Shown piece after piece: positions 59,663-64,000 of a DNA stretch of 64,000 nt. A model generated the notes under the pieces. That model was not told where the DNA came from. It saw only the letters and a list, made by a program, of their open reading frames with translations, and did not search any database. Position 1 is the stretch's first letter. Every line of letters starts with the position of its first letter. The stretch comes from Synechococcus sp. CS-1325 (GTDB lineage Bacteria > Cyanobacteriota > Cyanobacteriia > PCC-6307 > Cyanobiaceae): assembly GCA_025128135.1 (NCBI GenBank), contig JAHLYW010000025.1, positions 1-64,000 of the forward strand. The letters run 5' to 3'. Position numbers and translations under genes: made by a program.

Positions 59663-61402
59663 ATGCTCGCACCCTCCTCGGCCGGTTTCCGTGGTCTGCT
59701 GCCGCTGCTTCAGCCCCACCGCCGCAGACTGTGGGCTGGTGGGGCCTGCATGCTGGTGTTCGTGGCCTGCTGGCCGCTGCTGGCTGCTCTGGCGGGGCAG
59801 TTGATTCCGGCGATCGGTGCCGGTGATTTCAGCAAGGTGCTGCGCGCGATTGGCCTGGCCCTGGCCGTGTTCCTGGTGCAGAAGCTCGCCCAGTTCGGCC
59901 AGGACACCCTGCTCGCCTCCCCGGCCCTGCAGGTGAGCCAGGCCCTGCGCAGCCAGCTGTTCGCCCGCCTGCAGCGACTGGAGTTCGGCGCCCTTGAGAA
60001 GCTTTCCGCCGGCGATCTCACCTATCGCCTCACCGAAGATGCCGACCGCGTCGGCGAGGTGATCTACAAGATGATCCAGGACACCACTCCCAGCCTGCTG
60101 CAGCTGGTGGCGGTGTTCGGCTACATGGTGTTCCTCGACTGGAAGCTGTCGATGGCGACCCTGCTGCTGGCGCCGCTGGTGGCGGTGCTGGTGAGCGCCT
60201 TCGGCGCCCGGGTGATGGGGGCGGCGGAGCGCAGCCAGAAGCAGGTGAGCGAACTGGCCGGCCTGCTGGGGGAGGCGATCAGTGGCCTGCCGCTGGTGCG
60301 CGCCTATGCCGCCGAACCCTGGTTGCAGGAGCGTTTCGAGCAGGAGATCGACCTGCACCGCCGTGCCCGCTACCGCACCCTCCGGCTGCTGGCGCTGCAG
60401 CATCCGGTGGTGGGCTTCATCGAAGCGGCGGGCATTCTCTCGGTGCTGCTGATCGGTGCGGCCCGCATCCAGGCCGGCGAGCTCGACAGCCGCGGCTTCA
60501 GCAGCTATGTGGCCGCCCTGCTGATGCTGATCGATCCGATCTCCCATCTCACCACCAACTACAACGAGTTCCAGCAGGGCCAGGCCTCCCTGCGTCGCCT
60601 CAGGGAGATCGAGGCGGAGGCGATGGAGATCCCCGACCATCCCGATGCCAGCCCGCTCGGGCCGGTGCGTGGTGAGTTGCGCCTCGATGGCGTCTGGTTC
60701 GGCTACGACCCCGGCCAGCCGGTGCTCCGCAACCTCGAGCTCACCGCGAAACCGGGCCAGCTGCTGGCGCTGGTGGGTCCCTCGGGCGCCGGCAAGAGCA
60801 CCCTGTTCTCCCTGCTGCTGCGGTTCAACACCGCCCAGCGCGGCCAGGTGCTGCTCGATGGCAAGGATCTGGCCGGCCTGCGGGCCCGCGATCTGCGCCG
60901 GGCGGTGGCCCTGGTGCCCCAGCAGAGCAGTGTGTTCTCCGGCACGGTGGAAGAGGCGATCCGCTTCGGCCGCCCGGCCAGCCTGGAGCAGGTGCGTGAA
61001 GCGGCCCAGCTGGCCAATGCGGCCAGCTTCATCGAAGCGTTGCCCGGTGGCTATGGGGCGCGGATCGAGGAACGGGGCAGCAATTTCTCCGGCGGCCAGC
61101 TTCAACGGCTGGCCATCGCCCGTGCCGTGCTGGGCAACCCGGCGGTGCTGTTGCTCGATGAGGCCACCAGTGCCCTCGACGCCGAATCCGAGGAGGCGGT
61201 GCAACGGGGGCTGAGCCAGGCGATGGCCGGCCGCACGGTGCTGGTGATCGCCCATCGCCTGGCCACGGTGCAGGGGGCGGATCAGATCCTCGTGCTGGAG
61301 GCCGGGCGCATCATCGAGAAGGGCAACCACGACCAGCTGATGGCCCGACCCGGTCGCTACCGCGATCTCTGTGACCGCCAGTTGATCCGGGTCGCGGCCT
61401 GA
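59663..61402 (+). CDS. ABC exporter, permease fused to ATPase (MsbA-like)
   Basis: A 579-residue half-transporter: six helices in the N-terminal 320 residues (LWAGGACMLVFVACWPLLAA; AIGLALAVFLVQKLAQFGQD; LLQLVAVFGYMVFLDWKLSM), then an ATPase with Walker A LVGPSGAGKSTLFSLLLRFN, signature GSNFSGGQLQRLAIARAVLG, Walker B AVLLLDEATSALDAESEEAV and VIAHRLATVQGADQILVLEA. It forms a homodimer that exports lipids, peptides or drugs; the substrate is unknown. It is divergent from the S4 gene. Confidence 0.93.
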   Translation: MLAPSSAGFRGLLPLLQPHRRRLWAGGACMLVFVACWPLLAALAGQLIPAIGAGDFSKVLRAIGLALAVFLVQKLAQFGQDTLLASPALQVSQALRSQLFARLQRLEFGALEKLSAGDLTYRLTEDADRVGEVIYKMIQDTTPSLLQLVAVFGYMVFLDWKLSMATLLLAPLVAVLVSAFGARVMGAAERSQKQVSELAGLLGEAISGLPLVRAYAAEPWLQERFEQEIDLHRRARYRTLRLLALQHPVVGFIEAAGILSVLLIGAARIQAGELDSRGFSSYVAALLMLIDPISHLTTNYNEFQQGQASLRRLREIEAEAMEIPDHPDASPLGPVRGELRLDGVWFGYDPGQPVLRNLELTAKPGQLLALVGPSGAGKSTLFSLLLRFNTAQRGQVLLDGKDLAGLRARDLRRAVALVPQQSSVFSGTVEEAIRFGRPASLEQVREAAQLANAASFIEALPGGYGARIEERGSNFSGGQLQRLAIARAVLGNPAVLLLDEATSALDAESEEAVQRGLSQAMAGRTVLVIAHRLATVQGADQILVLEAGRIIEKGNHDQLMARPGRYRDLCDRQLIRVAA

Positions 61403-61437
61403 GCGGAGGGGAGCTGCCGGCTCGCCCGTAACGTTGG

Positions 61438-61689
61438 TTGTCCCAGTGGTTCCCTGCCTTGACCGACGCCGCTTCCCTGCCCCCCGTGCTCACCTTCGAG
61501 GGCAGGCGCTACGACCTCAATGCCCTCCCCGATGACCTGAAGGAGCTGGTGCGGGGCATGCAGGTGGCCGATGCCCAGCTGCGCTTCCACGAAGACACCC
61601 TCAAGGTGCTCGCCGTCGGTCGCCAGTCGATGGCCTTCCAGCTCAATGAGCGGCTCAAGCAGATCGAAGCCCTTCCTGAAGGCGGCTGA
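61438..61689 (+). CDS. DUF6447 family protein
   Basis: A protein of 76 to 83 residues with LTFEGRRYDLNALPDDLKEL, VRGMQVADAQLRFHEDTLKV and LAVGRQSMAFQLNERLKQIE, matching the cyanobacterial DUF6447 family. It is probably helical and cytoplasmic. The start is uncertain: TTG at 61438 or TTG at 61459; there is no ATG or GTG in frame. It lies 36 bp downstream of the ABC exporter, in the same direction. Confidence 0.75.
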   Translation: MSQWFPALTDAASLPPVLTFEGRRYDLNALPDDLKELVRGMQVADAQLRFHEDTLKVLAVGRQSMAFQLNERLKQIEALPEGG

Positions 61690-61705
61690 ATGCCGCTGTG
61701 TCGCC

Positions 61706-62428
61706 TCAGAGCGCCCCGAGCTGCTCGAAGCGGAAGGTCTGGCGGCTCGCTTCCAGGGTTTCGGTGCCGTTGCTGCCGGCTTCCGTTTCGATCAACCGCT
61801 CGCTGAGCACCCAGGGGCCCGCCTCGCCGAGGGGAACGAAGGTGTCGGTGAAGGTGCTCAGGCCCCCTCTGGCCGCCCCGGTGGCCGGATCGCTGTAGGC
61901 GCTGGTGTAGCTGCGGCTGAGATAGCCGGCGCCGGTGTCGGTGGTGGCTTTGGTGAAGATCGACACCACCGTGCCGTGGATGTGGCGGTGCACCATCGTC
62001 ACCACGTCGTTCTTGATCCGATACCGATCACCGCTGTTCTTGCCGCCCACGATCACCTCCACCCCCACGGCGTCGGTGTCGCCGGCGGTGAAGGTGTTCT
62101 CGCCGTGGGTCTGCTCGAAGCTGCGCCGCACCCGGTGGATGCACACCTCCCAGAGCTGGGAGGCGATCGCCTTGGTGATCTCGGCGTCGTCGATGCCCTC
62201 CACCTTGGCCTTGAGGTCGGCCCCCACCGTGAAGCTGCCCTCCACCCGGCGGTCCCCCTGCTCCCAGACGCAGCGGCCCTGGTAGCCGCCGAAGCCTGGC
62301 TCCCAGGTGTAGCGGTTTTCGTAGGCGGCGCGGAACAGGTCGCGCAGGTCGCTGCCGGCGGCGACCGGGGCGGTGCTGAGTGGTGCGGTGCTGGTCGGGG
62401 CAGTGCTGGTCGGGGCAGTGCTGGTCAA
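61706..62428 (-). CDS. DUF3386 family protein
   Basis: A 240-residue protein with the cyanobacterial DUF3386 features DLRDLFRAAYENRYTWEPGF, KAIASQLWEVCIHRVRRSFE, GDRYRIKNDVVTMVHRHIHG and GPWVLSERLIETEAGSNGTE. Its role is unknown. The N terminus has a tandem Ser-Thr-Ala-Pro repeat coded by 15-bp repeats (about 62370-62428) ahead of the conserved domain. The only start in frame is the TTG at 62428, so part of the repeat might be untranslated. It is convergent with DUF6447. Confidence 0.8.
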   Translation of the reverse strand: MTSTAPTSTAPTSTAPLSTAPVAAGSDLRDLFRAAYENRYTWEPGFGGYQGRCVWEQGDRRVEGSFTVGADLKAKVEGIDDAEITKAIASQLWEVCIHRVRRSFEQTHGENTFTAGDTDAVGVEVIVGGKNSGDRYRIKNDVVTMVHRHIHGTVVSIFTKATTDTGAGYLSRSYTSAYSDPATGAARGGLSTFTDTFVPLGEAGPWVLSERLIETEAGSNGTETLEASRQTFRFEQLGAL

Positions 62429-62454
62429 AACGCTTCTGCGGCAATCTGCGCAGC

Positions 62455-64000
<1,546 letters not shown>

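Noticed and set aside
59522..61330. 602-codon minus-strand frame opposite the ABC exporter
   Set aside because: Gln/His/Ala-rich antisense shadow; the plus-strand exporter has all ABC motifs.

Overview
The window is about 64 kb of G+C-rich cyanobacterial chromosome, most like the Cyanobium / freshwater-to-marine Synechococcus group (inference). The evidence is the NDH-1 CO2-hydration set with CupA and CupS, a BicA-type SulP transporter, cyanobacterial families such as DUF3122, DUF3386, DUF3721, DUF4079 and DUF6447, an SmtA-like metallothionein, an inverted PyrF-PyrE fusion and a ModBC fusion.

Layout. 1-3.6 kb: worn accessory DNA with a frameshifted DUF305 remnant, a drug/metabolite transporter with a histidine-rich tail, and a histidine-kinase pseudogene. 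3.6-9.6 kb: a TPMT-like methyltransferase, DUF3122, DUF4079, a c-type haem protein, a shortened Kir channel, and a sulfide module (sqr, ArsR repressor, cysK). 9.8-13 kb: an ExbB / two ExbD-like / TonB-like operon and a Ca2+/Na+ antiporter. 13.1-20 kb: an inorganic-carbon uptake island, bicA-ndhF-ndhD-cupA-cupS. 20-24.8 kb: a GAP-family protein, a KimA-like permease, a divergent PII protein and amt. 24.9-30.1 kb: sulfate uptake (cysT, cysW, cysA, sbpA) with a Crp-type and an Rrf2-type regulator. 30.2-38.7 kb: an amidotransferase, a two-component system and the kdp operon ending in a kinase-less KdpD. 39.5-40.5 kb: insertion-sequence debris. 40.5-43.5 kb: a metal block with a cobalamin riboswitch, three HupE-like proteins, two DUF3721 proteins and a short metallothionein gene. 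43.7-53.7 kb: molybdate, chromate, osmoprotectant/ergothioneine-type and amino-acid transport. 53.9-64 kb: a HicA-like/eRF1-like fusion, pyrC, pyrFE, a PQQ sugar dehydrogenase, tRNA-Ser, tpiA, an ABC exporter and the 3' part of carB.

How the genes work together. Much of the window is nutrient acquisition: inorganic carbon, ammonium, sulfate/sulfide, potassium (Kir, KimA-like and Kdp), cobalt, molybdate and amino acids. The best regulatory signal is a word, TTATGC-N8-GCATTA, present both in the kir/sqr divergent promoter and upstream of the ArsR gene; it suggests a sulfide-responsive regulon that governs itself. Other points of interest are two ExbD-like proteins without the membrane aspartate, a GlnK-like protein with Thr49/Phe51 in place of Ser49/Tyr51, the HicA-like/eRF1-like fusion, and the 58-residue metallothionein. 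All homology calls come from reading motifs, without database searches.
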